From Neobittarella massiliensis (ex Bilen et al. 2018) (GTDB lineage Bacteria > Bacillota > Clostridia > Oscillospirales > Ruminococcaceae), in contig NZ_OKQO01000001.1 in the NCBI RefSeq assembly GCF_900289145.1, positions 496,001-560,000 of the forward strand: a stretch of DNA of 64,000 nucleotides, in the 5' to 3' direction. The translations under genes were made by a program, and so were the position numbers. Under the pieces are notes generated by a model. It was given only the letters and a program-made list of their open reading frames with translations, did not search any database and was not told the DNA's origin. Of this stretch, positions 27,697 to 35,970 are shown in pieces. How positions within the stretch are numbered: position 1 is the first letter of the stretch; the number at the start of each line of letters is the position of its first letter.

Positions 27697-28539
27697 ATGT
27701 TTAAGATCGGCGAATTTTCACGGCTGGCCCAGGTCTCGGCGCGGATGCTGCGCTATTACGACCAGTGCGGGCTGCTGCACCCGGACCGGGTAGACCACTT
27801 TACCGGTTACCGGCTGTACAGCGCCGCTCAGCTGACCGACCTGGCGCGCATCGTGGCGCTGCGGGACATGGGCTTTGGCGTAGAGGAGATCGCGGCGCTG
27901 CTGCCCTGTTTTGGCGACGCGGCGGCCATGGGCGCCGCACTGCGAAAAAAGGAGCGGGCGGTGCGGGCGGCGATCGCCGACGAACAGACAAAGCTGGAGC
28001 GGATCGCCGCCTTTTGCGGCGCGCTAGAAAAGGAGCGCAGAGATATGACCTATGAGGTAAAACTGACCAGCTTGCCGGCCGAGACCGTGCTGTCGCTGCG
28101 GGACACGCTGCCCGATTACCAGCGGGAGGGAGAGCTGTGGCACCGGCTGTGCCGCTACATGGCGGAGGTGGGCGTTGCCTGCGATCAGGGTGGATACTCG
28201 ATTTACCACGACGAGGAATTTCGCGACCAGGATGTGGATGTGGAGGTGGCGGTGCCGCTGGCGGCGCCCGTAGAGGCGCCACCGCCCTACAGCTGCCACA
28301 CGCTGCCGGCGATACCGCTGGCGGCCGCGGTGGAGTTTGCCGGACCCTACGACGGCTATGCTGCCGCCACCCAAGCGCTTGCCACTTGGGTAGAGGAAAA
28401 CGGCTACCGCATGACCGGACCCATTCGGGGCAAAGCGATCGCCTCGCCGGCCGACGTACCTTCGCCGGCCGACTACCGCACCCAACTGCAGGTGCCGGTA
28501 CAGAAGCTGCACGAGCACGGCGAGAAAATAGAGCGCTAG
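27697..28539 (+). CDS. MerR-family regulator with GyrI-like effector domain (BmrR-type)
   Basis: Seen: 280 residues. N-terminal MerR winged helix (FKIGEFSRLAQVSARMLRYYDQCGLLHPDRVD), a dimerisation helix (about 75-120), then a GyrI-like ligand domain (YEVKLTSLPAETVLSLRDTLPDYQ; later VEFAGPYDGYAAATQALATWVEENGYRMTGPIR). Known: BmrR-type proteins sense drugs and activate efflux. ATG 27697 follows GAGAGGAG; earlier in-frame ATGs lack it. Inferred: it sits back-to-back with the MATE pump and may sense the same toxicants, but its obvious target is its own promoter. Confidence 0.9.
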   Translation: MFKIGEFSRLAQVSARMLRYYDQCGLLHPDRVDHFTGYRLYSAAQLTDLARIVALRDMGFGVEEIAALLPCFGDAAAMGAALRKKERAVRAAIADEQTKLERIAAFCGALEKERRDMTYEVKLTSLPAETVLSLRDTLPDYQREGELWHRLCRYMAEVGVACDQGGYSIYHDEEFRDQDVDVEVAVPLAAPVEAPPPYSCHTLPAIPLAAAVEFAGPYDGYAAATQALATWVEENGYRMTGPIRGKAIASPADVPSPADYRTQLQVPVQKLHEHGEKIER

Positions 28540-28878
28540 GCGCTGAGCGCCGGGGTGGGGTTGGGCGGGGCCGAGCAGGGCGATGAGCCGCTGGTCCCGC
28601 CTTTTTGGCGCCCGCGGCCGGATGTGCGCACCGGTGGCAGAACACAACGGCGAAAAAAGGAGATGGCAGCCGGTGTGGAGCGAGGAGCAGATGGAGGGCA
28701 TGCCGCCTGACCAGTGGATTTTGTGGGGAAAACGCGGTAGGCCCCTTGTCACAAATGGACAAAACGGGTATAATATCAGCGAGGTCAGTGGGCGGACGCC
28801 CGCCGGACCCGTGTACGCCGTATCGGCGCCTGTACAGGCGCTACCATATATTGTGACAATAGAAAGGAAGATCTTACC
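28540..28878. other. Intergenic stretch carrying the DUF1858 promoter
   Basis: Seen: no gene I can support before the promoter at 28746. Short open frames here (for example 28583-28882) have no ribosome site or recognisable motif. Confidence 0.5.
28746..28774 (+). promoter_or_regulatory. Promoter of the DUF1858 gene
   Basis: Seen: TTGTCA (28746-28751), 17-nt spacer, TATAAT (28769-28774). A GC-rich leader of about 100 nt follows. Confidence 0.8.
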
Positions 28879-29082
28879 ATGACCATCACCAAAGACACCG
28901 TCATCGGCGATATCCTCGATTATAACGACCAGCTGGCCCCTTATTTTTTAGAGATCGGCATGCACTGCCTGGGGTGCCCCATGTCTCGCGGCGAGACCGT
29001 TGAGCAGGCCTGTGCCGTACACGGCACCGACTGCGCGGCGCTGGTGCAGAAGCTAAACGACGCCATCGCACAGGGCGAGTAG
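28879..29082 (+). CDS. Small DUF1858-type redox-disulfide protein
   Basis: Seen: 67 residues beginning TITKDTVIGDILDYNDQLAPYFLEIGMHCLGCPMSRGETVEQAC, with the C-x-x-C and two further cysteines (AC, DC). Known: DUF1858 (hybrid-cluster-protein-associated disulfide domain) occurs alone or fused to redox enzymes; its precise role is not known. AAAGGAAG precedes ATG. Own promoter and own terminator (29098). No redox partner next door. Confidence 0.85.
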   Translation: MTITKDTVIGDILDYNDQLAPYFLEIGMHCLGCPMSRGETVEQACAVHGTDCAALVQKLNDAIAQGE

Positions 29083-29097
29083 CGAACACAGCCAAGG

Positions 29098-29120
29098 GCG
29101 GCCACCTGGTGGCCGCTTTT
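29098..29120 (+). terminator. Terminator after the DUF1858 gene
   Basis: Seen: 8-bp perfect GC-rich stem (29098-29105 / 29109-29116), 3-nt loop, TTTT. Confidence 0.8.
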
Positions 29121-29135
29121 GTACTTTGACAGGGG

Positions 29136-29151
29136 CGGGACAATTGTCCCG
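29136..29151. promoter_or_regulatory. 16-bp perfect palindrome upstream of the MFS gene
   Basis: Seen: CGGGACAATTGTCCCG, self-complementary over 16 bp, about 70 bp before the MFS start. Followed by a second palindrome GCCGCCGGCGGC (29153-29164). Inferred: operator; regulator unknown. Confidence 0.5.
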
Positions 29152-29221
29152 GCCGCCGGCGGCACGGCGGTCGGACGGCGATACCGCCCCGTTTCACCAC
29201 CGTTGAGAGGGGCTTTTAGAG

Positions 29222-30502
29222 TTGGCAGAACAGTTCACCACATCCGACCGTATCAAGCAGTTTTTGGGTATCCAAGACGTATCGAGCAAGTTTTTACAGG
29301 TGCTGCAGGTCAACATCTGTTACCAGATCTTTATGAACCTGCACTCCATCTTCGTCAATACGCTGTTTTTAAAGCTGACCGGCGACAACACTGCCGTCAT
29401 GCAGTACAACACCATCATGATGGTGCTCTCGCCGGTGATGAGCATTCTCTGCGTGCCCATGATGCGACGCTTTTCGGGCAAGACGACGTTTACCATCGCC
29501 ATCGTCGACAGTTTGGCGATGTACGTCACCTTTTTTGTGGTGATGAGCCGACTGGACCAGTTCGTGGTGCTCATTGCGCTGCTGGCGGCTATTGGACAGG
29601 GCTTTTTCTCGATGACCTACCTCAACTCGGTGGCCCAGTTCTCCAGCCAGGGCAACGCCGGGCAGACGGTGGCCTTTATGGGGGTGACCAACGGCGTCAT
29701 CAGTTTGGGGATGCCGTTTTTATCCGGCCTGCTCATCTCGCGCTTTGAGGGGCTGGCGGGCTACTACGTGGTGTTTGGCATCTCGACGCTGGTGGCGCTG
29801 GTGGCGCTGTACAAGGCGCTGCGGCTGCCGCAGATCACCTTCAACTCGAAAAAGGCGCAGTTTGGCAAGATGCTGTCCATCGCCTTTCACTCGGTCACCT
29901 GGCGCAGCTTTATCCTCAGCGAGACCATCAAGGGCTTTCGCTCGGGGGTGATGAAGTTCTTTCTCAACGTGCTCATCTACCAGATCGTTCAGAGCGAGGC
30001 GCTGGTGGGCACCAACAACCTGCTGGTGGGGCTGGCGGCAATTTTGGCCAACTGGGTGTGCGGCCGCGTGATGCGCGACAAAAACCGCGTAAAGCTGCTC
30101 TACAGCTCGGTCACGGCACTGGCAATGGCCACGGCGCTGCTGTACTTTGGCCTCAACGTCACCACCATTATGTTCTTTGCGGTGATCAACAGCTTTTTGG
30201 GCTGTGTGATGGATACCGGCTACACCACCATGTTCTACCTGTCGGTGGACAAGGTGCCGGGTGCCAAACCCCTGAGCGCCGAGTTCATCGTGTTCAGCCA
30301 GGTGTGTATCGGCATTGGCGGCGCCCTGGGCACGGTGATGATGGCGGTGCTGCCCAACACCACCTTCATGGTGGTGACTGGTATGCTGGTGCTGGTGCTG
30401 ACCCAGTATATCTCCTCGTTTATCATGCATGTACAGGAAAAAGACTTTGCCCGGATAGACCGGGAGAAAGCGAGCGCGAAAGATGCCCAGGTCACTCGAT
30501 AA
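29222..30502 (+). CDS. MFS-type transporter
   Basis: Seen: 426 residues, about twelve hydrophobic helices, charged loop in the middle (FNSKKAQFGKMLS) and C-terminal cytoplasmic tail rich in charge (HVQEKDFARIDREKASAKDA). TTG 29222 is the start, with GAGAGGGG upstream. Known: matches the general major facilitator shape; the substrate cannot be inferred. It overlaps trmK by 20 nt, so trmK is translated from the same message, but no functional link is evident. Confidence 0.75.
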   Translation: MAEQFTTSDRIKQFLGIQDVSSKFLQVLQVNICYQIFMNLHSIFVNTLFLKLTGDNTAVMQYNTIMMVLSPVMSILCVPMMRRFSGKTTFTIAIVDSLAMYVTFFVVMSRLDQFVVLIALLAAIGQGFFSMTYLNSVAQFSSQGNAGQTVAFMGVTNGVISLGMPFLSGLLISRFEGLAGYYVVFGISTLVALVALYKALRLPQITFNSKKAQFGKMLSIAFHSVTWRSFILSETIKGFRSGVMKFFLNVLIYQIVQSEALVGTNNLLVGLAAILANWVCGRVMRDKNRVKLLYSSVTALAMATALLYFGLNVTTIMFFAVINSFLGCVMDTGYTTMFYLSVDKVPGAKPLSAEFIVFSQVCIGIGGALGTVMMAVLPNTTFMVVTGMLVLVLTQYISSFIMHVQEKDFARIDREKASAKDAQVTR

Positions 30503-31142
30503 ACGGCTGCAGATGGTAGCGGACATGGTGCCCGCCGGCGGCAGCGCCGCCGATGTGGGCTGCGACCACGGCCTGCTGATGGCCTACTTGCTGCAGCAGA
30601 ACAAGGTGGAGCGGGGCCTTTGCTGCGATGTGTCGCTGCCGTCTTTACAAAAGGCGCAGCGGCTGGCCGAGCGGGCCGACCTGCCCATCACCTGCATCCA
30701 CACCGACGGGCTCGACGGGGTGCCGCCGGTGGACACCGTTATCATCGCCGGAATGGGCGGACACACCATCTGCGGCATCATCGACCGCTGCGACTGGCTG
30801 CGCCAGCCGCAGTGCACGCTGGTGCTGCAGCCCATGACCCACGCCGGGGTGCTGCGGATATTTTTGGGCAAGCAGGGCTTTGCGGTGGTCAAGGAGCGGG
30901 TGGTGTGCGAGCGGGGCAAGGTATACACGGTGATGCTGGTGTGCTATACCGGGGAAAAGGAGCGCATATCGCCGCTGCAGAGCCTGGTGGGCATGGTGCC
31001 GTTTTGTGCCGATGAGCAGAAGGCCGCCTATTACGACGGGGTGCTCAAGATGCTCTATGACCGCAAAGCCGGGCTGTTGGCCCAGCAGAAAGATACCGGC
31101 CACATCGACAGGTTGATCGTCGACGTGCAAAAGCTCTACTAG
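30483..31142 (+). CDS. trmK: tRNA (adenine(22)-N1)-methyltransferase
   Basis: Seen: 219 residues with a class I SAM fold: LDKRLQMVADMVPAGGSAADVGCDHGLLMAYLL (motif I), a DTVIIAGMGGHTICGII segment characteristic of TrmK (the N/G-M-G-G loop), and LQPMTHAGVLRIFLGKQGF. Known: TrmK methylates A22 of bacterial tRNAs. Known too: trmK and nif3-like genes are adjacent in many Firmicutes, as here. A terminator lies between the two in this window, so nif3 probably has its own promoter. Confidence 0.93.
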   Translation: MPRSLDKRLQMVADMVPAGGSAADVGCDHGLLMAYLLQQNKVERGLCCDVSLPSLQKAQRLAERADLPITCIHTDGLDGVPPVDTVIIAGMGGHTICGIIDRCDWLRQPQCTLVLQPMTHAGVLRIFLGKQGFAVVKERVVCERGKVYTVMLVCYTGEKERISPLQSLVGMVPFCADEQKAAYYDGVLKMLYDRKAGLLAQQKDTGHIDRLIVDVQKLY

Positions 31143-31191
31143 CCGGTAACCGGATACACGACCCGGTGCAGCGGCACCGAGCCCCCGGCAC

Positions 31192-31223
31192 TGCCCGCGA
31201 CCGGACCGATCGCGGGCATTTTT
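31192..31223 (+). terminator. Terminator after trmK
   Basis: Seen: perfect 9-bp stem (31192-31200 / 31210-31218) of TGCCCGCGA and its complement, then T5. Confidence 0.85.
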
Positions 31224-31282
31224 GCACCGCCGGCGGGGATGTAGCCGCCTGCCGATGACATTTACACAGAGAGGGACCTGCT

Positions 31283-32023
31283 ATGCGCATTTTAGATATA
31301 CTGGCACGATTAGAAGAACACTACCCCACCGCTTTGGCCTGCGAGTGGGATAACGTGGGACTGCTGGCCGGCGACGGTGAGGCAGCGTGTACCGGCATCC
31401 AGCTGGCGCTGGACGTGACCGATGCGGCTATTGACCAGGCGGTGCGAAACGGGGCCAACCTCATCGTCACCCACCACCCGGTGATCTTTCGCCCCATAAA
31501 GGCGCTGACCCCGCTGCAGCCGGTGTACCGGGCGGTACAGAGGGGGCTGGCGATCATCAGCTTTCACACCAACCTGGATATTGCCGCCGGCGGGGTGAAC
31601 GACTGCCTGGCCGCGGCGGTGGGGGTGACCGGCTGCGCGCCGCTGTGCGCCGACGGGCTGGGCCGGGTGGGGACGCCCCACCGGGTGTGCGGCCCGGCCG
31701 ACTATGCCCGGCATGTTCGCCAGTGCCTGGGCGCCGGCGGGGTGCGCTGCGCGCCGGGCAGCCGCACAGTACAGCGGGTGGCCATCTGCTCGGGAGCGGG
31801 GGGAGACCTGGTGGACGCCGCCGTGGCCGCCGGGGCGGACACGCTGTTGGTGGGCGAGGCCAAGTACAGCGAATTTTTGTATGCCCGGCAGCGGGACGTG
31901 ACGCTGATCGCCGCCGGCCACTACGCCACCGAGGTGGTGGTGCTGCCGGCCCTGAAAGAGGTGCTGGCCGGTACGGGGCCCATTTTTTTGACCGATGAAC
32001 AGGACGTGGAGGTGTTTTTGTAA
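31283..32023 (+). CDS. Nif3-like dinuclear metal centre protein
   Basis: Seen: 246 residues. Metal-binding motifs THHPVIF, SFHTNLD and the C-terminal GHYATEVVVL are all present. Known: this family (YqfO/YbgI, 'GTP cyclohydrolase I type 2') forms toroid hexamers with two metals per subunit; the true reaction is unresolved. Without the optional PII-like insert seen in longer YqfO proteins. Its TAA overlaps the ATG of rqcH, so the two are coupled. Confidence 0.9.
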   Translation: MRILDILARLEEHYPTALACEWDNVGLLAGDGEAACTGIQLALDVTDAAIDQAVRNGANLIVTHHPVIFRPIKALTPLQPVYRAVQRGLAIISFHTNLDIAAGGVNDCLAAAVGVTGCAPLCADGLGRVGTPHRVCGPADYARHVRQCLGAGGVRCAPGSRTVQRVAICSGAGGDLVDAAVAAGADTLLVGEAKYSEFLYARQRDVTLIAAGHYATEVVVLPALKEVLAGTGPIFLTDEQDVEVFL

Positions 32024-33783
32024 TGGCGTTGGATGCACTGAGCCTGTACTTTGTGTGCCGCGAGATCGAGCAGGCGGCGCTGGGCGGCCGCATCACCAAG
32101 GTACACCAGCTCTCGAAAGAGGAACTGGTGCTGACGATGAGCGGTGCGGGGGTGGGCTGCAAGCTGTTTTTGTCGGCCCGTGCCGACGCACCGCGGCTGC
32201 ATGTGACCCGGCAGAGCTACCAGAACCCCCAGGTGCCGCCCATGTTTTGCATGCTGTTGCGCAAGCACCTGACCGGCGGCAAGCTGCTGGCGGTGCGCCA
32301 GCCCGACAGCGAGCGCATCGTGTTTTTGGACTTTGCCTGCACCTCGGAGATCGGCGACCCGGTGCAGCTGACGCTGGCCTGCGAGATCATGGGCCGCCAC
32401 TCCAACATCATCCTCATCGGTGAAAAGGGGCGCATCATCGACTCGGTAAAGCGGGTGGATCTGTCGATGTCCTCGGTGCGGCAGGTGTTGCCGGGCATGC
32501 AGTATCAGCTGCCGCCGGCCCAGAACAAGCTGAGCCTGTTTACCGCCAGCCGCGAGGCGGCGGCGCAGGCAGTGGCCGACAAATTTGACGGCGACCTGCA
32601 CCGGGCAGCTATGAAGGCGCTGGCGGGCATCTCGCCGGTGGTGGCCGGAGAGATCGAGCACTATGTGTGCCACGGCCAAAAGCTGGATGCGCTGGAAAAG
32701 GACCAGATGGACCGGCTGCGCTTTTTTATCGGCAACCTGCAGGCGGTACTGCAGCAGGGCACACCCGCCCCGACGATGGTGCTCGACGGCGAGAAAGCGC
32801 CCAAGGACCTGTCGTTTTTAGACCTGGCCCAGTTTGGCTACCCCTACGAGACCCGCCACTTTGAGACCATGGGGCAGCTGCTGGACAGCTACTACGCCGA
32901 GCGCGACACCTACCACCGTATGAAGCAGAAGAGCGGCGACCTGTTTGGCCTGATCCTGCAAAAGACCGAGCGCATCCAGCGCAAGCTGGCAGCGCAGCGG
33001 CAGGAGCTGCTGGACTGTGCCGACCGCGACCGATACCGGGTGTGGGGGGACCTGCTCTCGAGCAGCCTGTACCAGCTGCAAAAGGGGCAGAAGTCGGTGC
33101 GGCTGCAAAACTATTACAGCCCGGCGCTGGAGGAGGTGGAGATCCCGCTGGACCCCCGCCTGACCCCGGCGCAAAATGCCCAGCACTGCTACAAGAAATA
33201 CAAAAAGCTGGACACGGCTGAGAAGAAGCTGCGCGGACTCATCGAGCAGGGACAGCAGGAGCTCGACTACCTGGAGAGCGTGTTTGACAGCCTGACCCGC
33301 GCCACCGGCGAGGACGACTTGGCGCAGATCCGGCAGGAGCTGGCCGGGCAGGGCTATGTGAAGCGGCTGCACGCCAAGGTAAAGACCCGCCCCCGCGACC
33401 CGCTGAAATTTGTGCTGGACGACGGCTATACCGTGCTGGTGGGCCGCAACAACCTGCAAAACGACCAGCTGACACTGCGCACCGCCGAGAGGTGGGACAT
33501 CTGGTTTCACACCAAGTCGATCCCCGGCAGCCACGTGATCCTGCTGACGGGGGGAGAGGATTTTGACGCGATCCCCGAGCGGGCCTTTACCCAGGCGGCC
33601 ATCATTGCCGCCACCCACTCCAAAGCCGGGCCGGCTGCGCAGGTGGCGGTGGACTACACGCTGGTAAAGAACATCAAAAAGCCGCCGGCGGCCAAGCCGG
33701 GGATGGTGATCTTTGACCAGAACTACTCGGCTTATGTAACGCCGGACCGGGCGCTGTGCGACCGGTTGGCCGCCAACACCTAA
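32023..33783 (+). CDS. rqcH: Rqc2/RqcH-type NFACT protein (ribosome quality control)
   Basis: Seen: 586 residues: NFACT-N with ALDALSLYFVCREIEQAALGGRITKVHQL and EIMGRHSNIIL, a helix-hairpin-helix and coiled-coil middle (about 250-430), and the C-terminal NFACT-R domain (VLVGRNNLQNDQLTLRTAERWDIWFHTKSIPGSHVIL). Known: RqcH binds obstructed 50S subunits and recruits tRNA-Ala to add C-terminal alanine tails marking the nascent chain for degradation; older annotations call it fibronectin-binding protein. ATG overlaps the previous stop. Rather GC-rich, ordinary host gene. Confidence 0.93.
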   Translation: MALDALSLYFVCREIEQAALGGRITKVHQLSKEELVLTMSGAGVGCKLFLSARADAPRLHVTRQSYQNPQVPPMFCMLLRKHLTGGKLLAVRQPDSERIVFLDFACTSEIGDPVQLTLACEIMGRHSNIILIGEKGRIIDSVKRVDLSMSSVRQVLPGMQYQLPPAQNKLSLFTASREAAAQAVADKFDGDLHRAAMKALAGISPVVAGEIEHYVCHGQKLDALEKDQMDRLRFFIGNLQAVLQQGTPAPTMVLDGEKAPKDLSFLDLAQFGYPYETRHFETMGQLLDSYYAERDTYHRMKQKSGDLFGLILQKTERIQRKLAAQRQELLDCADRDRYRVWGDLLSSSLYQLQKGQKSVRLQNYYSPALEEVEIPLDPRLTPAQNAQHCYKKYKKLDTAEKKLRGLIEQGQQELDYLESVFDSLTRATGEDDLAQIRQELAGQGYVKRLHAKVKTRPRDPLKFVLDDGYTVLVGRNNLQNDQLTLRTAERWDIWFHTKSIPGSHVILLTGGEDFDAIPERAFTQAAIIAATHSKAGPAAQVAVDYTLVKNIKKPPAAKPGMVIFDQNYSAYVTPDRALCDRLAANT

Positions 33784-33799
33784 AAAGGGGGATACCGAC

Positions 33800-34396
33800 T
33801 TGCAGTTGCCAGAGCAGCTGATGGCCGACATGGCCGCCGGCAAGACCTTTAACGACTTTGACCCCCGGCTGCAGGCCCGGCGGGGCGAGGCGGCAGCATT
33901 GGCCGAGCGATATACCGCCTGCCAAAAAAGCGGCGACAACGCCGGTATGACCGCCATCTTAAAAGAGCTGCTGGGCCACTGTGGGCCCGGCGCCTTTATC
34001 CTGCCGCCGTTTTCTGTGCAGCTGGGGTCGTTCATATCGCTGGGCAAAGACAGCTTTATCAACCAGGGCAGTATTTTTATGGACTGCGCGCCAGTGGTCA
34101 TCGGCGAACGGGTGCTCATCGGGCCGCGGGTGTGCTTTTACACCACCACCCACGCGCTACTGCCGCAGGAGCGGGCCGCCGGGCTTATAACCGCCCGCCC
34201 CATCACCGTAGAGGACGACGTGTGGATCGGCGGCGGTGCCATCCTCATGGGCGGAGTGACGGTTGGGGCTGGCTCGGTAGTGGGGGCCGGCAGTGTGGTG
34301 ACCCGCGATATCGAACCGGGTGTGGTGGCGGTAGGTAACCCCTGCCGGGTGTTGCGGCCCATCACCGAAAAAGACAGTTTGCAGCAGCTGCTTTAG
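33800..34396 (+). CDS. LbH (MAT/GAT-type) sugar O-acetyltransferase
   Basis: Seen: 198 residues. N-terminal MADMAAGKTFNDFDP motif of maltose/galactoside acetyltransferases, followed by left-handed beta-helix hexapeptides (INQGSIFMDCAPVVIGERVLIGP, the catalytic His in TTTHAL, then VWIGGGAILMGGVTVGAGSVVGAGSVVTRDI). Known: transfers acetyl from acetyl-CoA to a sugar hydroxyl. TTG 33800 follows AAAGGGGGA. Closely related to the acetyltransferase at 35278 and likely its tandem duplicate. Confidence 0.9.
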   Translation: MQLPEQLMADMAAGKTFNDFDPRLQARRGEAAALAERYTACQKSGDNAGMTAILKELLGHCGPGAFILPPFSVQLGSFISLGKDSFINQGSIFMDCAPVVIGERVLIGPRVCFYTTTHALLPQERAAGLITARPITVEDDVWIGGGAILMGGVTVGAGSVVGAGSVVTRDIEPGVVAVGNPCRVLRPITEKDSLQQLL

Positions 34397-34488
34397 GCAG
34401 GCCCTGTGCGGCGGTGTGATCGATCGGTACATAGATCACATCGGCCGGCGCGTTGGGCCGCGGTGCGACAGAAGGAAGGGGTGCGGGA

Positions 34489-35868
34489 ATGGGTTTTTTA
34501 TTGCTGCTCCCATTTTTTGGTGTGCGCTTTGGGCTGCTGGGTCGATACGGCCGGGAGGCGGTGCTGCGCGCGGCCCATTTTGCCCCCATGCAGGGGGGCG
34601 AGAGAGTGGCCTACTGGCTGTACCAGCTGACTAGTGTGGCGATCATCGTCTACATAGGCGTATCGCAGATACAGACCCGGCCGGCGGGGCTGTTTGCCGG
34701 TGGGCTGGCGGTGTATATTGCCGGGCTGGCGCTGCTGGCGGCAGCGGTGGTGGCTTTTGCCGCCCCGCCGCCTGGGAAAATGAGCGGGAAGGGGCTGTAC
34801 CGGCTGTCGCGCAACCCCATGTATGTGGCGTATCTCGCGATCTTTGCCGGCTGTGCGCTGCTGGTGCAGTCGTGGCTTTTGGCGGCGCTGGTGGCGGTGT
34901 TTCAGGTGTCGGCGCACTGGATCACCCGCGCGGAAGAGCGCTGGTGCCAGCGGCAGTTTGGCGACGACTACCGCCGGTATATGCGGCGGGTGCGGCGGGA
35001 TTTTTTTAAAGGGCGGGGGCGGGTAGCTGCCGGCTTTTTTGCTGGCGTGCGGGAGCGGGGAGACCGCGTTTTGCCGGGGCGCAGCGGCATGGGTGGCCGA
35101 TGGGGAGACTATGGAGACCTGTGGGATCGGGGCACTTTAATGGTGGAAAAGCGGAAGCTACCCGATGTGTGCTTTAAGAGGCAATTGTCCTTGACGGGAC
35201 CTGGGTCAGCTTATATAGTGGTGGTAGAGAGATGTTTGCCGCCGGGACCGGAGCGGACGGGGAGAGGAGAGCTTGCGATGCGCGAACACCGGCAACTTTT
35301 AGAGGATATGGCTGCGGGGCGGCCCTACGACGACTTTGACCCATGGCTGGCTGATCGCCGTAAGCAGGCGGCGGCCGCTATAGCCCGCTACACCCAGTGC
35401 TACGGGCAGCAGAATGAGACGGGTATGCAGCGCGCCCTGGATGAGCTGCTGCACGACCGGGGAGAAGGGGCGCATATCGTGCCGCCGTTTTCGATGGAGT
35501 TTGGCTTTTTCGTCACCTTGGGGGCGGGCAGCTTTGTCAATCAGGGGAGCATTTGGCTGGACTGTGCACCGGTGATCATTGGCCGGGAGGTGATGATGGG
35601 GCCGCGGGTGTGCTTTTTCACCTCGGACCACGCACTGCTGGCCGACGAGCGGCTGGCCGGCGATATCGTGGCCCGGCCCATTACGGTGGGTGATCGGGTG
35701 TGGATCGGCGGCAATACCACCATTTTGGGCGGCGTGCACATCGGCGATGAGGCGGTCATCGGTGCCGGCAGTGTGGTCACCCGCGATATTCCTCCTAAAG
35801 TGGTGGCGGTGGGCAACCCCTGCCGGGTGCTGCGGCCCATTACCGAGAAAGACCGTTTGCGCCGGTAG
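34489..35868 (+). CDS. Isoprenylcysteine/phospholipid methyltransferase-like protein, open in frame into a second acetyltransferase
   Basis: Seen: from ATG 34489 (GGAAGGGG upstream) 174 residues resemble the ICMT/PEMT membrane methyltransferase family: several helices, LYRLSRNPMYVAYLAIF and EERWCQRQFGDDYRRYMRRVRRDFF. No stop codon follows: the frame runs through about 90 low-complexity codons into the acetyltransferase, giving a 459-residue polypeptide. Known: family members normally end near the R-R-D-F-F. Inferred: either a true fusion, or a lost stop. A promoter and ribosome site inside the linker argue that the acetyltransferase is also made separately. Confidence 0.65.
   Translation: MGFLLLLPFFGVRFGLLGRYGREAVLRAAHFAPMQGGERVAYWLYQLTSVAIIVYIGVSQIQTRPAGLFAGGLAVYIAGLALLAAAVVAFAAPPPGKMSGKGLYRLSRNPMYVAYLAIFAGCALLVQSWLLAALVAVFQVSAHWITRAEERWCQRQFGDDYRRYMRRVRRDFFKGRGRVAAGFFAGVRERGDRVLPGRSGMGGRWGDYGDLWDRGTLMVEKRKLPDVCFKRQLSLTGPGSAYIVVVERCLPPGPERTGRGELAMREHRQLLEDMAAGRPYDDFDPWLADRRKQAAAAIARYTQCYGQQNETGMQRALDELLHDRGEGAHIVPPFSMEFGFFVTLGAGSFVNQGSIWLDCAPVIIGREVMMGPRVCFFTSDHALLADERLAGDIVARPITVGDRVWIGGNTTILGGVHIGDEAVIGAGSVVTRDIPPKVVAVGNPCRVLRPITEKDRLRR
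35191..35219 (+). promoter_or_regulatory. Internal promoter ahead of the second acetyltransferase
   Basis: Seen: TTGACG (35191-35196), 17-nt spacer, TATAGT (35214-35219), inside the linker between the methyltransferase-like and acetyltransferase parts. Confidence 0.75.
35278..35868 (+). CDS. LbH sugar O-acetyltransferase (internal start)
   Basis: Seen: ATG 35278 follows a strong GGAGAGGAGAG and gives a 196-residue protein with LLEDMAAGRPYDDFDPW, NQGSIWLDCAPVIIGREVMMGP, catalytic His in SDHALLADERL and VWIGGNTTILGGVHIGDEAVIGAGSVVTRDI. Known: same family as the gene at 33800, with which it shares the closing VVAVGNPCRVLRPITEKD. Inferred: the functional unit is probably this standalone enzyme; the frame also continues upstream without a stop (see the feature at 34489). 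Confidence 0.85.
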   Translation: MREHRQLLEDMAAGRPYDDFDPWLADRRKQAAAAIARYTQCYGQQNETGMQRALDELLHDRGEGAHIVPPFSMEFGFFVTLGAGSFVNQGSIWLDCAPVIIGREVMMGPRVCFFTSDHALLADERLAGDIVARPITVGDRVWIGGNTTILGGVHIGDEAVIGAGSVVTRDIPPKVVAVGNPCRVLRPITEKDRLRR

Positions 35869-35906
35869 AGATACTGCCCCGGCGTATGCTTATAGACAGC
35901 AGAAGG

Positions 35907-35954
35907 AAAAGCACCCTACAGGCACACGATATCGTGTGCCTGTAGGGTGCTTTT
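35907..35954. terminator. Bidirectional terminator, perfect 48-bp palindrome
   Basis: Seen: two 24-bp arms (35907-35930 and 35931-35954) that are exact reverse complements with no spacer, beginning AAAA and ending TTTT. Between the convergent acetyltransferase and YeiL-like genes. Confidence 0.9.
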
Positions 35955-35970
35955 GTGCAGGGAAGACGGG

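Noticed and set aside
32818-34119. 433-residue open frame opposite rqcH and the first acetyltransferase
   Set aside because: Spans two convincing genes in the opposite direction and shows no family motif.
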